DNA from: Blautia sp. An249
GTDB taxonomy: Bacteria > Bacillota > Clostridia > Lachnospirales > Lachnospiraceae
DNA: 64,000 nt
Direction of reading: 5' to 3'
Assembly (NCBI RefSeq): GCF_002159835.1
Contig: NZ_NFJL01000002.1
Coordinates: 343,671 to 407,670 of the forward strand
Shown here: positions 8,412 through 17,785 of the stretch, one piece after another
Numbering within the stretch: position 1 is the first letter of the stretch
Layout of the letters: each line of letters starts with the position of its first letter
Program-made: the position numbers and the translations under genes
Notes under the pieces: generated by a model
Seen by the model: only the letters and a program-made list of their open reading frames with translations
What the model was told of the DNA's origin: nothing
The model's database searches: none

Positions 8412-9109
8412 GGGTTTTTCACCTCAAATTTATAGCCGATTCCCCACACGGTAGCTAAAGACCAACGGGGATGATCTTTGATTTTTTCCCGGATGCGTTT
8501 GATATGCACATCCACAGTGCGGGTATCTCCAATATACTCATACCCCCAGATGTGATCCAGAAGCTGCTCTCTGGTAAACACCTGATTGGGAGAGGCGGCC
8601 AGAAAGTAGAGAAGTTCCAGCTCTTTGGGAGGCATGTCGATCTGCTGCCCCAGATATACTACAGAGTAATTTGTCAGGTTAATGGAGAGATCCGGGTAAT
8701 CCACCCGTTTTTCCGCGGAGGGCACAGCGGGCTGTTTTACATGGAAACGGCGCAGAACCGCTTTCACACGGGCTACCAGCTCCTTGGAGTCAAAGGGCTT
8801 AATCATGTAATCATCAGCGCCCAGCTCCAGCCCCAGCACCTTATCAAAGGTCTCTCCTTTGGCAGAGAGCATAATGATGGGCACATCGGAAGTATGGCGG
8901 ATTTCCCGGCAGACCTGATAGCCGTCCATACCCGGAAGCATCAAATCCAGCAGGATTAAATCCGGCTGAAAGGTTTTAAATTTTAATAAGGCCTCTTCCC
9001 CGTCATTGACAATCAGGGGATCAAAGCATTCTTTGGTCAGATACAAAGCGATGAGCTCTGCAATATTGTTATCATCGTCTACGATTAAAATCTTCTGTTT
9101 TGCTGCCAT
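8408..9109 (-). CDS. OmpR/PhoB-type response regulator
   Basis: 233 aa. The receiver domain has the acidic pair (ILIVDDDNN), the phosphoacceptor in DLILLDLMLPGMDG, the conserved Thr/Ser-Ala (MLSAKGE) and Lys (MIKPFDSKEL). The C-terminal winged helix ends with DTRTVDVHIKRIREKI, the OmpR-type recognition region. It lies 20 nt downstream of mutS2 on the same strand and overlaps the kinase, so mutS2, regulator and kinase are probably one transcript. Confidence 0.95.
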   Translation of the reverse strand: MAAKQKILIVDDDNNIAELIALYLTKECFDPLIVNDGEEALLKFKTFQPDLILLDLMLPGMDGYQVCREIRHTSDVPIIMLSAKGETFDKVLGLELGADDYMIKPFDSKELVARVKAVLRRFHVKQPAVPSAEKRVDYPDLSINLTNYSVVYLGQQIDMPPKELELLYFLAASPNQVFTREQLLDHIWGYEYIGDTRTVDVHIKRIREKIKDHPRWSLATVWGIGYKFEVKNP

Positions 9110-9129
9110 AACTGCAGTCTCCTTTCCGC

Positions 9130-11511
9130 TTACTTTTTAAAATTTACAATGGTTACGCCGGCATCGCCTTCCCCGAATTCGCCGAGACGATAAGAATCTA
9201 CATATTTTAATCTGCGCAGATAGTTATGAACGCCTTTTCGAAGAGCGCCGGTGCCCTTTCCATGAACGATCCGTACACTGGACATATGAGCCAGATACGC
9301 GTCGTCCAGATATTTATCCAGCTCAGAAATGGCTTCATCCACTGTTTTTCCCAGGAGATTAATCTCCGTGGAAATGGTGGCGGACTTAGACATCTTAATC
9401 TTTCCGGCTCCGGTCCGCTGTAAAGTGGGGCCAGTAATTACCGGTTCATCCAGAAGCTCCAGATCGGTGATGGGCACCTGGGAGCGGAGGATTCCCATCT
9501 GGACAAAGACATTGCCTTTGGCATCCGGGCGGGAGCTGACTGTTCCCTTTAAATTCATACTGAGAACCTTCACGGCATCACCGATGGAAAGATCCGAAGC
9601 TTTTAACTGCTTTTTCGGTTTGGGAGCCCGGGCTTTCATGGAAAGCTGCTTCTCTGTTTTAGAGAGTTTTTTCCTTAAATTCTGCCGTTCTTTTTCCACT
9701 TCACTTAAATTCACATGATCTTTCTGGAACTTATGGAACATTTTCATGGTCTGATCTGCATACTCTTTTGCATCGGCCAGAATGTGAAGGGCTTTTTCGT
9801 TTGCCTCGCTGAGGATACGTTCCCGCTGCTGATTCAGTTTCTCCCGGCGCTGGGTCATTTCTTCTTTTAACTGACGGATTTCCTCCTTATAGCGGGCAAT
9901 CTCCGCCCGTTCGCTTTCAATGGTAATCCGGTTCTGCTCCAGAGTGGCAAGAACATCCTCAAAGGATTCGTCCTCTTTGCTGATCTGTTCCTTAGCCTGA
10001 TGGATAATGTAATCGGGCAGCCCCAGCTTTGAGGAAATGGCAAAGGCGTTACTCTTGCCCGGAACACCGATTAAAAGCCGGTAAGTGGGGCGCAGAGTCT
10101 CCACATCAAATTCGCAGGAAGCATTTTCCACACCTTCGGTGGAAAGGGCATAGACCTTTAATTCACTGTAATGGGTAGTGGCCATGGTTCGGATCCCCTG
10201 CCCATGCAGGTGGGAGAGGATGGAAATGGCCAGGGCCGCCCCTTCTGTGGGATCAGTTCCTGCCCCCAGCTCGTCAAAGAGAACCAGGGAATTGGCGTCG
10301 GCCTTTTCCAGAAAAGAAACCACGTTGGTCATATGGGAGGAAAAGGTACTTAAAGACTGCTCAATGCTCTGTTCATCTCCAATATCCGCATAAACTTCCT
10401 GAAACAGAGAGAGAACGGACCGATCGGCAGCAGGAATATGAAGGCCGGCCTGTCCCATTAAGGTCAGAAGCCCCACGGTTTTCAGAGAGACCGTTTTACC
10501 GCCGGTATTGGGACCGGTAACCACCAGGAGATCGAAATCTTCTCCCAGACGAATATCAATGGGAACCACCTGCTTTTTGGAAATCAGGGGATGGCGGGCC
10601 TTTCTCAGACGGATGACCCCATTATCCTGAAAAACAGGTTCTGTGGCATTTTGTTCCATGGCCAGAGACGCTCTGGCAAAAATGAAATCCAAATCCACCA
10701 GAATCTGCAAATCTGCAGCGATTTCTTCTGTGTGCTCCTGGATTTTCACACTGAGCTCTGCCAGTATTTTCTCAATTTCCTTTTGTTCCTGCAGCTCCAG
10801 TTCCCGCATTTCATTGTTTAATTTTACAATACTCATGGGCTCTATAAATAAGGTAGCGCCGGTAGAAGACTGATCGTGGATCATTCCCGGCACCTGGTTC
10901 TTATATTCGGCTTTTACCGGAAGACAGTAACGGCCGTTTCTCATGGTAATGACGGAATCCTGCAGATACGTGCGGGCATTGCCGTTTACAAAAGCATTTA
11001 ACTGGGTATGGATGCGGTCGTTAATTACCTTCATGCTCCGTCGTACATGACGAAGTCCCATACTGGCATCGTCACTGATTTCTTCTTCGGAGAGAATGCA
11101 GCGGCGGATTTCCATGGCCAGGGGAGTAAGAGGCTCCAGAGTCTGGAACATGCCGGATAAAGAATCCTGGATTTCCTCCCCTCTTTCGGAGCGTCCGTAG
11201 GATTTTACCCGTCCTGCGTTTTCCAGAAGAGAGCACACAGCCAGAATTTCTCCGATTCCAAGGGAGCTTCCGATTTCCAGCCGTTTCAGAGAAGGACGTA
11301 CGTCTTTGGCATTCCCAAAGGAAATCCGTCCCTTGCGGAATAAATGACTCAGAGAGTCTTTCGTCTGAGTCTGCATATGGCGGATCTCCTCCAGATTATC
11401 GGAAGGAAGGAGATTTCGGCATTTCTCTTTTCCCAGGGGGGAAGAAGCATAGTTTGTCAGTTGTTCGATTATTTTATTGTATTCAAGAGCGTTCAGCGCT
11501 TTATTATTCAT
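9130..11511 (-). CDS. mutS2: Endonuclease MutS2
   Basis: MutS family ATPase with a C-terminal Smr nuclease domain, linked in other bacteria to recombination control and ribosome collision rescue. Walker A is VTGPNTGGKTVSLKT, Walker B SLVLFDELGAGTDP, then STFSSHMTNVVSFL and ATTHYSELK. A long coiled coil (about residues 510-640) leads to the Smr domain with VRIVHGKGTGALRKGV. An upstream ATG at 11523 is part of the ribosome site, so I place the start at 11511 (the adjacent 11514 is also possible). It is intact, about 793 aa. Confidence 0.95.
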   Translation of the reverse strand: MNNKALNALEYNKIIEQLTNYASSPLGKEKCRNLLPSDNLEEIRHMQTQTKDSLSHLFRKGRISFGNAKDVRPSLKRLEIGSSLGIGEILAVCSLLENAGRVKSYGRSERGEEIQDSLSGMFQTLEPLTPLAMEIRRCILSEEEISDDASMGLRHVRRSMKVINDRIHTQLNAFVNGNARTYLQDSVITMRNGRYCLPVKAEYKNQVPGMIHDQSSTGATLFIEPMSIVKLNNEMRELELQEQKEIEKILAELSVKIQEHTEEIAADLQILVDLDFIFARASLAMEQNATEPVFQDNGVIRLRKARHPLISKKQVVPIDIRLGEDFDLLVVTGPNTGGKTVSLKTVGLLTLMGQAGLHIPAADRSVLSLFQEVYADIGDEQSIEQSLSTFSSHMTNVVSFLEKADANSLVLFDELGAGTDPTEGAALAISILSHLHGQGIRTMATTHYSELKVYALSTEGVENASCEFDVETLRPTYRLLIGVPGKSNAFAISSKLGLPDYIIHQAKEQISKEDESFEDVLATLEQNRITIESERAEIARYKEEIRQLKEEMTQRREKLNQQRERILSEANEKALHILADAKEYADQTMKMFHKFQKDHVNLSEVEKERQNLRKKLSKTEKQLSMKARAPKPKKQLKASDLSIGDAVKVLSMNLKGTVSSRPDAKGNVFVQMGILRSQVPITDLELLDEPVITGPTLQRTGAGKIKMSKSATISTEINLLGKTVDEAISELDKYLDDAYLAHMSSVRIVHGKGTGALRKGVHNYLRRLKYVDSYRLGEFGEGDAGVTIVNFKK

Positions 11512-11657
11512 CATAACCTCCATGAAGTCCGTTTATCTAGACACATTTTACCGTATTTGGGAAACAAAAGAAAGATAAAATTCAAAGTCTTCTGGCTTTT
11601 CCGGGAAAGTCAAGTTATAATAAAGCAATAACCGTGGTGTACAAGGGAGGAATGCAG

Positions 11658-12275
11658 ATGAAGTACAAAGGCTGGAAAAAAAGAGGAACAGGGATTGTTC
11701 TGGGAGTATTCTGTCTGTCTGTTTTTCTGGGCGGATGCAGTCTTCTGGATAAGATTGATGAGAAGGCCAACGAAAAGGTGGATGAATTTTTCTCCAGTGA
11801 TACGCAGGAACTGGAGGATAAAGACAGCGTCAGGGTGAAACCCCTGCCTACGCCTCTTCCCACCTCCACACCGGTACCGACCTTAAGTCCCAAACCTACG
11901 GAAACGCCTGTGCCCACCCCAATCCCGACGGCGACACCGACTCCTGCGCCAAGTCCCAGTGTATTGCCCACCCCTACGCCGGGAATTACAGGAACACCCA
12001 CACCCACGCCTGCTGCAGCAGGAGGGGACTATATTCTGCCAGAGAGCAGCAGCCGGTATCTGACCCGGGAGGAAGTCAGCGGACTGAACTATGAACAAAA
12101 GCAGATGGCAATCAATGAAATCTATGCCCGCCATGGATACCGTTTTACTATGAAAGAGGTACAGGACTATTTCAATCAGAAATCCTGGTATCAGGGAACT
12201 GTGGATCCGGCCAATTTCAGCGAGTCCGTCTTTAACCAGTATGAAGCAGCCAATATACAGCTTTTAAACCAGTAA
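11658..12275 (+). CDS. YARHG-domain lipoprotein with Pro/Thr-rich stalk
   Basis: 205 aa secreted lipoprotein. A signal peptide ([16 protein letters not shown]) ends in lipobox LGGC. A low-complexity Pro/Thr stalk (about residues 55-120, repeated TPxPTP units) is followed by a C-terminal YARHG domain with the signature [19 protein letters not shown], a probable extracellular ligand-binding module. The start at 11658 is 7 nt after GGGAGG, and TATAAT stands at 11616-11621. It is divergent from mutS2. Confidence 0.85.
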   Translation: MKYKGWKKRGTGIVLGVFCLSVFLGGCSLLDKIDEKANEKVDEFFSSDTQELEDKDSVRVKPLPTPLPTSTPVPTLSPKPTETPVPTPIPTATPTPAPSPSVLPTPTPGITGTPTPTPAAAGGDYILPESSSRYLTREEVSGLNYEQKQMAINEIYARHGYRFTMKEVQDYFNQKSWYQGTVDPANFSESVFNQYEAANIQLLNQ

Positions 12276-12372
12276 AATCTGATTTTATTCATAAAAAATT
12301 CATAAGTATTTGATAGAATAATCGACAGTTGGCAGTCGGGATTTTAATTTTGATGAATGTCAGGAGTCAGTT

Positions 12373-13671
12373 ATGCAGTGGAAAAAGAAAAAAGAGGGAA
12401 ATGAAAACCCGGAAAACTATTATTTTATCAAAGAAACTATAAAAAAGAACGGGAAGAAGGAACGGATTCTAAAAACCGGGTATCTTCTGGGAGCGGGGAT
12501 TTTGTTCGGTCTGGCCGCCGCCGCTGCCTTTACTCTGGCTGCGCCGCAGTTTTTGCAGATAAATGAAGAAAATGCAGAAAAGACTCAAAAAGTTCAGATT
12601 CCTGTTGATTCTCCACAGGAGCAGGAGGAAACAGAAGAAAATGCCCAGGTGCAGGAACAGGAAAAGCCGGAGGCTGCCTCGTCTGCACAGACAGAGAAAA
12701 ACGCTCTGGAGCAGTATGAGAGCGCGTATCAGGAGATTCTTACTATTGCAGAAAAGCCTCAGAAAGCTTTGGTAACCGTTTACGGAGAATCCGAAGATGA
12801 AAACCTTCTGGATAAAACCAGGCTGACCTATGGTCTGGCCTCCGGAATCATTTATATGGAAAACGAAAACGAATATTATATTCTGACAGAGACAAAGGCC
12901 GTAGAGAATGCAGAAACCCTGTGGGTTACTTTTCAGGACGGTAAAACAGTGAAAGGAAACCCAAGAAAAAGCGATCCCCGCACGGGGCTTGCGGTGATGA
13001 CCGTGGAAAAAGAAAAAATTCCCCAGGATACCAGAGCGGGATTGTATGTGGCATCCCTGGGAAATTCCTATAGTCTCTTTCGGGGGAAAGGCGTGATTGC
13101 CCTGGGGAATCCATCCGCCTATTCAGATTTGGTATCTTATGGCGTGATTACCTCTGTGGCCAATGAATACCAGTCCATAGACGCCCGGTATAACCTGCTG
13201 ATGACAGATATACTGGGAGAGGAACAAAGCAGCGGAGTTCTGCTGAATAACCAGGGGGAAATCATCGGTCTGATTGTACAGCCCCAGGAGGGACAGAACG
13301 CTTCCTCCAGTATGGTAAAAGCCCTGGCCGTCTCCCAGTTAAAACCTCTGCTGGAAATCCTTTCCAATGGGGAGACGATTATGTATCTGGGAATCAAAGG
13401 GGAGGAAGTGGACGAAAGTTCACAAAGCAGAGGCATTCCTCAGGGAATTTATGTGGATTCGGTGGAAAGGGATTCTCCGGCTATGAAAGCGGGAGTCCAA
13501 AGCGGAGACATCATCTGTTCTCTGAACGGAGAACCGGTGGCAACTATGCAGGAATACAGCACCTATCTGCAGAAATGCAAAGAAGGCCAGAAGATAAAAG
13601 TGGTTCTGAAGCGGAGAGGAACCGAGAACTACGAGAAAATGGAATATACAATGATAGTAGAAGGAATTTAG
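12373..13671 (+). CDS. HtrA-like membrane protein with PDZ domain; probable pseudoprotease
   Basis: 432 aa. A cytoplasmic basic head and one membrane helix (GILFGLAAAAAFTLAAP, about residues 37-60) precede an acidic Gln/Glu-rich linker, a trypsin-fold domain (about 120-320) and a PDZ domain (GIYVDSVERDSPAMKAGVQ, about 345-430). The catalytic His segment that normally reads LTNNHVV is LTETKAVENAE, and the Asp segment that normally reads xDLAV is RTGLAVMTV. The Ser region is EQSSGVLLNNQGEIIGLIV rather than GNSGGPL, so a serine is retained but His and Asp are not. A chaperone or scaffold role is more likely than proteolysis. Located 15 nt upstream of yhaM. Confidence 0.85.
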   Translation: MQWKKKKEGNENPENYYFIKETIKKNGKKERILKTGYLLGAGILFGLAAAAAFTLAAPQFLQINEENAEKTQKVQIPVDSPQEQEETEENAQVQEQEKPEAASSAQTEKNALEQYESAYQEILTIAEKPQKALVTVYGESEDENLLDKTRLTYGLASGIIYMENENEYYILTETKAVENAETLWVTFQDGKTVKGNPRKSDPRTGLAVMTVEKEKIPQDTRAGLYVASLGNSYSLFRGKGVIALGNPSAYSDLVSYGVITSVANEYQSIDARYNLLMTDILGEEQSSGVLLNNQGEIIGLIVQPQEGQNASSSMVKALAVSQLKPLLEILSNGETIMYLGIKGEEVDESSQSRGIPQGIYVDSVERDSPAMKAGVQSGDIICSLNGEPVATMQEYSTYLQKCKEGQKIKVVLKRRGTENYEKMEYTMIVEGI

Positions 13672-13685
13672 AAAGGCAGATTAAC

Positions 13686-14633
13686 ATGCGATTTATAAAC
13701 GAGTTACACGAAGGCGACAGAGTGGGAGCCATTTATTTATGCAAACAGAAACAGGCAGCCGTTACCAAAAACGGAAAGCCCTATGAAAATGTGATACTTC
13801 AGGATAAAACCGGAACCATAGACGCCAAAATCTGGGATCCCAATTCCAGCGGAATTGACGATTTCGACGCACTGGACTATGTGGAGGTTGTGGGAGAGGT
13901 AAGCAGCTTTGCCGGAGCTTTGCAGGTTACCATCCGAAGGGCCAGAAAAGCAGGAGAGGGCGAATACGATCCCAAAGATTATCTCCCGGTGAGCGAAAAC
14001 AGCACCGAAGATATGTACGGTCAGCTTGTGACTTATATTAACAGTATAAAAAACCCCTACCTGGTTCAGCTTCTGAACAGACTGTTTGTGGAAGACGCGG
14101 AATTTCAGAAGAATTTTACCAGCCATTCCGCAGCCAAAACCGTACATCACGGATTTATCGGAGGGCTGCTGGAACATACCCTGAGTGTGGTAAAACTCTG
14201 CGATTATTACTGCACCCGCTACCCGATTTTAAAGAGAGATCTGCTGATCAGCGCCGCTCTTTGTCATGACATCGGAAAAACGAAAGAGCTGTCTGCCTTT
14301 CCGTTAAACGACTACACGGATGAAGGGCAGCTTCTGGGACACATTGTGATTGGAACAGAAATGATTCATGACATTATCAGAACCATTCCGGATTTCCCCC
14401 GGAAGCTGGAAAACGAACTGAAACACTGTATCATCGCCCATCATGGAGAGCTGGAATACGGTTCCCCCAAGAAACCGGCCCTGGCAGAGGCAGTGGCTTT
14501 AAACCTGGCAGATAATACAGACGCCAGAATGGAAACGCTTACAGAAATCTTCTCCAATGCAGGAGCCAAAAAGGAATGGCTGGGATTCAACCGGCTGTTC
14601 GAGAGCAACTTACGAAGAACCAGCGAAGTATAA
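13686..14633 (+). CDS. yhaM: 3'-5' exoribonuclease YhaM
   Basis: 315 aa. An N-terminal OB-fold (about residues 1-105) with GKPYENVILQDKTGTIDAKI precedes an HD domain containing HHGFIGGLLEHTLSV, SAALCHDIGK and IIAHHGELEYGSP. This is the YhaM RNA-decay enzyme pattern. The start is the ATG at 13686, matching the family N-terminus MRFINELHEGD; longer readings begin inside the PDZ gene. It is the last gene before a hairpin terminator. Confidence 0.94.
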   Translation: MRFINELHEGDRVGAIYLCKQKQAAVTKNGKPYENVILQDKTGTIDAKIWDPNSSGIDDFDALDYVEVVGEVSSFAGALQVTIRRARKAGEGEYDPKDYLPVSENSTEDMYGQLVTYINSIKNPYLVQLLNRLFVEDAEFQKNFTSHSAAKTVHHGFIGGLLEHTLSVVKLCDYYCTRYPILKRDLLISAALCHDIGKTKELSAFPLNDYTDEGQLLGHIVIGTEMIHDIIRTIPDFPRKLENELKHCIIAHHGELEYGSPKKPALAEAVALNLADNTDARMETLTEIFSNAGAKKEWLGFNRLFESNLRRTSEV

Positions 14634-14658
14634 ATAAAACAGAATGCAGAAAAGAAAG

Positions 14659-14712
14659 GACTGCTGCTGTTTTTGCAAAGGCAGAAACAACAGCAGTCTC
14701 TTTGGCCTTTAC
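14659..14712 (+). terminator. Terminator after yhaM
   Basis: A 14-bp stem (14659-14672 with 14685-14698, one G-U pair) is followed by TCTTTGGCCTTT. Confidence 0.75.
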
Positions 14713-14767
14713 GGGAAAAAAAACAGCCCGCGGATAAAAGAAAGAATAGAAGCAGGAGAACGTTTGA

Positions 14768-16132
14768 ATGATAACATATAAGAAAAACGATGAAGTAACC
14801 CTGGTAATTACGGACATGGGAAACGATGGAGAAGGAATAGGAAAAGCCGACGGCTACACGGTATTTGTAAAAGACGCAGTCATCGGCGACCACATCCGGG
14901 CCAAAATCATTAAAGCGAAAAAAAGTTACGGATACGGCCGGCTGATGGAAATTCTGGAGCCCTCCCCCTTCCGCCGGGAGACCAAATGTCCCATCGCCCG
15001 ACAGTGCGGCGGCTGCCAGTTACAGGCATTAACCTACGAAAAACAGCTGGAATTTAAAGAGAAAAAAGTCCGGGATCACCTGGAGCGGATTGGGGGATTT
15101 ACCCAGATTCCCATGGAGCCGATTATCGGCATGGAAGAGCCTTATTACTACAGAAATAAGGCCCAGTTTCCCGTGGGAAAAAACAAAGAAAAGGAAATCA
15201 TTACCGGCTTTTACGCCGGCCGCACCCACAGCATCATCAATAACCGGAACTGCTGTCTGGGAGCCAAAGGCAATGAAGAGATTTTAAATCGTGTACTTTC
15301 TTATATGAAAGAGTATCGGGTGGAACCCTACGACGAACAGACAGGAAAAGGTCTGGTCCGTCACATCCTGATCCGCTGCGGGTTCACCAGCGGAGAGTGG
15401 ATGGTCTGTGTGATTGTTAACGGAGAACGTCTGCCCCGGGAAGAAAAGCTGGTGGAAACATTAAAAACCATCCCCAAAATGACAAGCATTACCTTAAACG
15501 TCAACAAGAAACGAAACAACGTCATCCTGGGAGAACAGATTCGCCTGCTCTGGGGACAAACGTATATCGAAGACTCCATCGGAGACATCACCTACCGGAT
15601 TTCGCCTCTTTCCTTCTACCAGGTGAATCCCGTCCAGACCCGGAAATTATATGAAAAAGCCCTGGAATATGCCGGTCTTACCGGTAATGAAACCGTATGG
15701 GATCTTTACTGCGGAATCGGCACAATTTCCCTGTTTCTTTCCCAGAAAGCGAAGCAGGTGTACGGCGTGGAAATCGTTCCCCAGGCCATAGAAGACGCCA
15801 GGGAAAATGCCCGAAGAAACGGAATTAAGAACGCGGAATTTTTCGTGGGAAAGGCGGAGGAAGTCCTCCCGGAGAAGTACCGCAGGGAGGGGATTTACGC
15901 GGATGTGATTGTGGTGGATCCGCCCCGCAAAGGCTGCGACGTACAGCTTCTGGATACCATTGCCGCCATGCAGCCAAAGCGCGTGGTGTATGTAAGCTGC
16001 GACAGCGCAACCCTGGCCAGAGATCTGAAATACCTGTGCGAAAGAGGGTACCGGCTGGACAGAATCTGTCCAACAGACATGTTCCCACAAACGGTTCACG
16101 TCGAAAGTATCGTGAAATTAGTGCGGAAATAG
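14768..16132 (+). CDS. rlmD: 23S rRNA (uracil-5-)-methyltransferase RlmD/RumA
   Basis: 454 aa SAM-dependent RNA methyltransferase. An N-terminal TRAM domain (about residues 1-60, DMGNDGEGIGKADGYTVFV), the iron-sulfur ligands CPIARQCGGCQ, motif I WDLYCGIGTISLFL, VVDPPRKGC and the catalytic cysteine site VYVSCDSATLARDL are present. The gene is full length with the usual C-terminus HVESIVKLVR. Integrative elements often use the 3' end of this gene; the integrase here starts 130 nt beyond the stop. Confidence 0.96.
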   Translation: MITYKKNDEVTLVITDMGNDGEGIGKADGYTVFVKDAVIGDHIRAKIIKAKKSYGYGRLMEILEPSPFRRETKCPIARQCGGCQLQALTYEKQLEFKEKKVRDHLERIGGFTQIPMEPIIGMEEPYYYRNKAQFPVGKNKEKEIITGFYAGRTHSIINNRNCCLGAKGNEEILNRVLSYMKEYRVEPYDEQTGKGLVRHILIRCGFTSGEWMVCVIVNGERLPREEKLVETLKTIPKMTSITLNVNKKRNNVILGEQIRLLWGQTYIEDSIGDITYRISPLSFYQVNPVQTRKLYEKALEYAGLTGNETVWDLYCGIGTISLFLSQKAKQVYGVEIVPQAIEDARENARRNGIKNAEFFVGKAEEVLPEKYRREGIYADVIVVDPPRKGCDVQLLDTIAAMQPKRVVYVSCDSATLARDLKYLCERGYRLDRICPTDMFPQTVHVESIVKLVRK

Positions 16133-16168
16133 GCGGTTTTCCGGCGTTTCTTGGGTAAGGTTCAGTGT

Positions 16169-16189
16169 ATTTGCCACCGATTTGCCACC
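16169..16189. repeat. Tandem ATTTGCCACC repeats beside the integrase, candidate att/arm site
   Basis: Two perfect copies of ATTTGCCACC (16169-16178 and 16180-16189) lie 37 nt past the rlmD stop. Short tandem repeats beside tyrosine integrase genes are commonly integrase-binding arms. The att core itself cannot be fixed without the other end. Confidence 0.5.
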
Positions 16190-16220
16190 CTAAAAAATAA
16201 AATTTAATAAAAATTAAAAA

Positions 16221-16262
16221 TACGGCTGAACACTATGAACAGTGTGTCAGCCATATTTTTTA
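16221..16262. terminator. Bidirectional terminator between rlmD and the integrase
   Basis: The stem TACGGCTGA...TCAGCCATA with inner CACT/AGTG is flanked by T-runs on both strands. It serves the convergent rlmD and integrase genes. Confidence 0.8.
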
Positions 16263-16265
16263 TGC

Positions 16266-17483
16266 TTACATAGCTTTTTCAAATACGTCAACAGCGGTCT
16301 GCTGCATGACTTTGGTATTGAATGTATAGGTTTGCAAGGTGGTTTCGATATTTTTATGCCCTAATCGCTCCATAACTGTTTTAGGGTTTACACCCTTTTC
16401 AGCAAGTATTGTTCCGTGAGTGTGTCTGAGGCTATGGGAGTGGAAAAGAACATTTCCCAGTTCATAATGAATAACTCTTGCACAATACTTGAAGGAGTCC
16501 GGCGTGACCAATTCCCCGTTTTCTTTTACACATAAGGGCATGATCTCTTTATGTACTACATTCACATCAGCCCGGACTTGGACAATAGACTGATCCGGTA
16601 GCAGATAAGTCTTTAAGTAGAATTGACCGTATTTCAAACGATTGATTTTTCTTTGCTTTATGGTGTGCTTCAACGCCTGTTCCAACGTATTACCTATTTT
16701 AATTGTCCGGTATGATTCATATTTAGGTGGTTTGATGAACCATGTTTTATCCCTTTTCCGCATCTGTCCATTAATATGTAGTTCATGTTTAGAAAAGTCC
16801 ACATCTTCATTCAAGTCAATGGCAAACGTTTCCCCTATGCGTGTACCGGAATAATAAGGTAAAAGCAGGGACATATGAAAATAATTGTCTTCCGGGAAAC
16901 GGGCTAATATTCTTTCAAATTCTTCTTTAGGGCAAACATACTCGATCTTTTCTTTTGCGTTTACGTCAATGGGCATTTTGCCAATTTTTACTGGTATACA
17001 GGGGTTCGCTTGAATATATTTTAGTGGCAAGATAGCATAATTCAATGCGCCCTGTAAGCAGGTCAGGGTATTCTTAATCATACTTTTGGAAAATCCCTTT
17101 AGTTTCATATTGTTTACCCATTCCTGAACTTTATCAGATGCATACTGAAAACTGCTTAACCGATATATACCAAAAGTGGGTTTTAGGTGAAGCCTAATTT
17201 TGGACTCATAGTCTCGCCATGTTTCATAAGAATAGCCGTGGTCAATATTCTTTTTGATTGCGGTTTCTAACCAATAGTCAAGATAATCCGCAACGCTTAT
17301 ATCTTTGGGAGAAAAGGCACGTCCGGTATTGTTGTATTCAGCAATGGCGGCTGCCCTTGCATCCAGTGCTTCCTTTTGTGTACGGAAACCACCTTTTTCA
17401 ATTTTGTGACGTTCACCATTGATTCTTGCTGTGTCAAAATAATATGACCATGTTTTTCCTCTTTTTCTTACACCTTCTGCCAT
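16266..17483 (-). CDS. Tyrosine-family site-specific integrase
   Basis: 405 aa. The N-terminal arm-binding domain (GKTWSYYFDTARINGE, about residues 1-60) and SAM-like core-binding domain (VADYLDYWLETAIKK, about 65-170) precede the catalytic domain. Catalytic residues visible are Arg in YYSGTRIGETFA, the box HSLRHTHGTILAEKG, GHKNIETTLQ and the nucleophile Tyr in LQTYTF. It is intact and ends against rlmD, the usual layout for an element that integrates at the neighbouring gene's 3' end. Its ribosome site AAAGGA falls in one arm of an inverted repeat at 17489-17520. Confidence 0.94.
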   Translation of the reverse strand: MAEGVRKRGKTWSYYFDTARINGERHKIEKGGFRTQKEALDARAAAIAEYNNTGRAFSPKDISVADYLDYWLETAIKKNIDHGYSYETWRDYESKIRLHLKPTFGIYRLSSFQYASDKVQEWVNNMKLKGFSKSMIKNTLTCLQGALNYAILPLKYIQANPCIPVKIGKMPIDVNAKEKIEYVCPKEEFERILARFPEDNYFHMSLLLPYYSGTRIGETFAIDLNEDVDFSKHELHINGQMRKRDKTWFIKPPKYESYRTIKIGNTLEQALKHTIKQRKINRLKYGQFYLKTYLLPDQSIVQVRADVNVVHKEIMPLCVKENGELVTPDSFKYCARVIHYELGNVLFHSHSLRHTHGTILAEKGVNPKTVMERLGHKNIETTLQTYTFNTKVMQQTAVDVFEKAM

Positions 17484-17488
17484 AAAAT

Positions 17489-17520
17489 CAGTCCTTTCTT
17501 TTCTTGTAAATGCAGGACTG
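17489..17520 (-). promoter_or_regulatory. Inverted repeat masking the integrase ribosome site
   Basis: CAGTCCT (17489-17495) and AGGACTG (17514-17520) form a 7-bp stem in the integrase leader RNA, and one arm includes part of the Shine-Dalgarno AAAGGACT. It could lower integrase translation. This is inference from sequence only. Confidence 0.45.
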
Positions 17521-17599
17521 AAATGATATAATCAATATGCATAGCTTTTTTTTAGTTTTCACTGATCGTATCATCAGTCCGGCTTAATTAAAGTTACTG

Positions 17600-17636
17600 A
17601 ATCCCTGACTGCTGCAACAGTTGGGGATTTTTTTAT
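17600..17636 (+). terminator. Rho-independent terminator upstream of the integrase
   Basis: The 12-bp stem AATCCCTGACTG / CAGTTGGGGATT (with two G-U pairs) is followed by seven T residues. There is no plus-strand gene just before it in 16.1-17.6 kb, so it may end an antisense or small RNA transcript, or insulate the element. Confidence 0.7.
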
Positions 17637-17640
17637 TAAA

Positions 17641-17722
17641 CTACGGTTCAGTCTACGGTTCAGTCTACGGTTAAAATGGGTGAACCCCCTTGATTTTACT
17701 GGCGGTTACGGTTTCTACGGTT
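17641..17722. repeat. CTACGGTT iterons
   Basis: CTACGGTT occurs at 17641, 17653 and 17665 (12-bp period, with CAGT between copies) and again at 17715, with a related GGTTACGG between. They are candidates for integrase arm sites, excisionase sites or a replication origin of the element. The 356-nt stretch 17484-17839 holds no gene, only this, the hairpins and the promoter below. Confidence 0.65.
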
Positions 17723-17785
17723 ACGATTGCATACTATACTACTATATATATTATAAAAATTTATAAAAAACTTTCTGATTATCTA

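Noticed and set aside
11615..12007. Gly/Val-repeat protein on the minus strand
   Set aside because: It is the antisense of the Pro/Thr-rich stalk of the lipoprotein, with no ribosome site.
16100..16200. Exact attL core at the rlmD stop
   Set aside because: No matching direct repeat of the rlmD 3' end was found by eye in the rest of the window, so the core and attR cannot be set.
17641..17722. CRISPR array
   Set aside because: The repeats are only 8 bp with 4-bp spacers in the tandem part, and no cas genes occur in the window.
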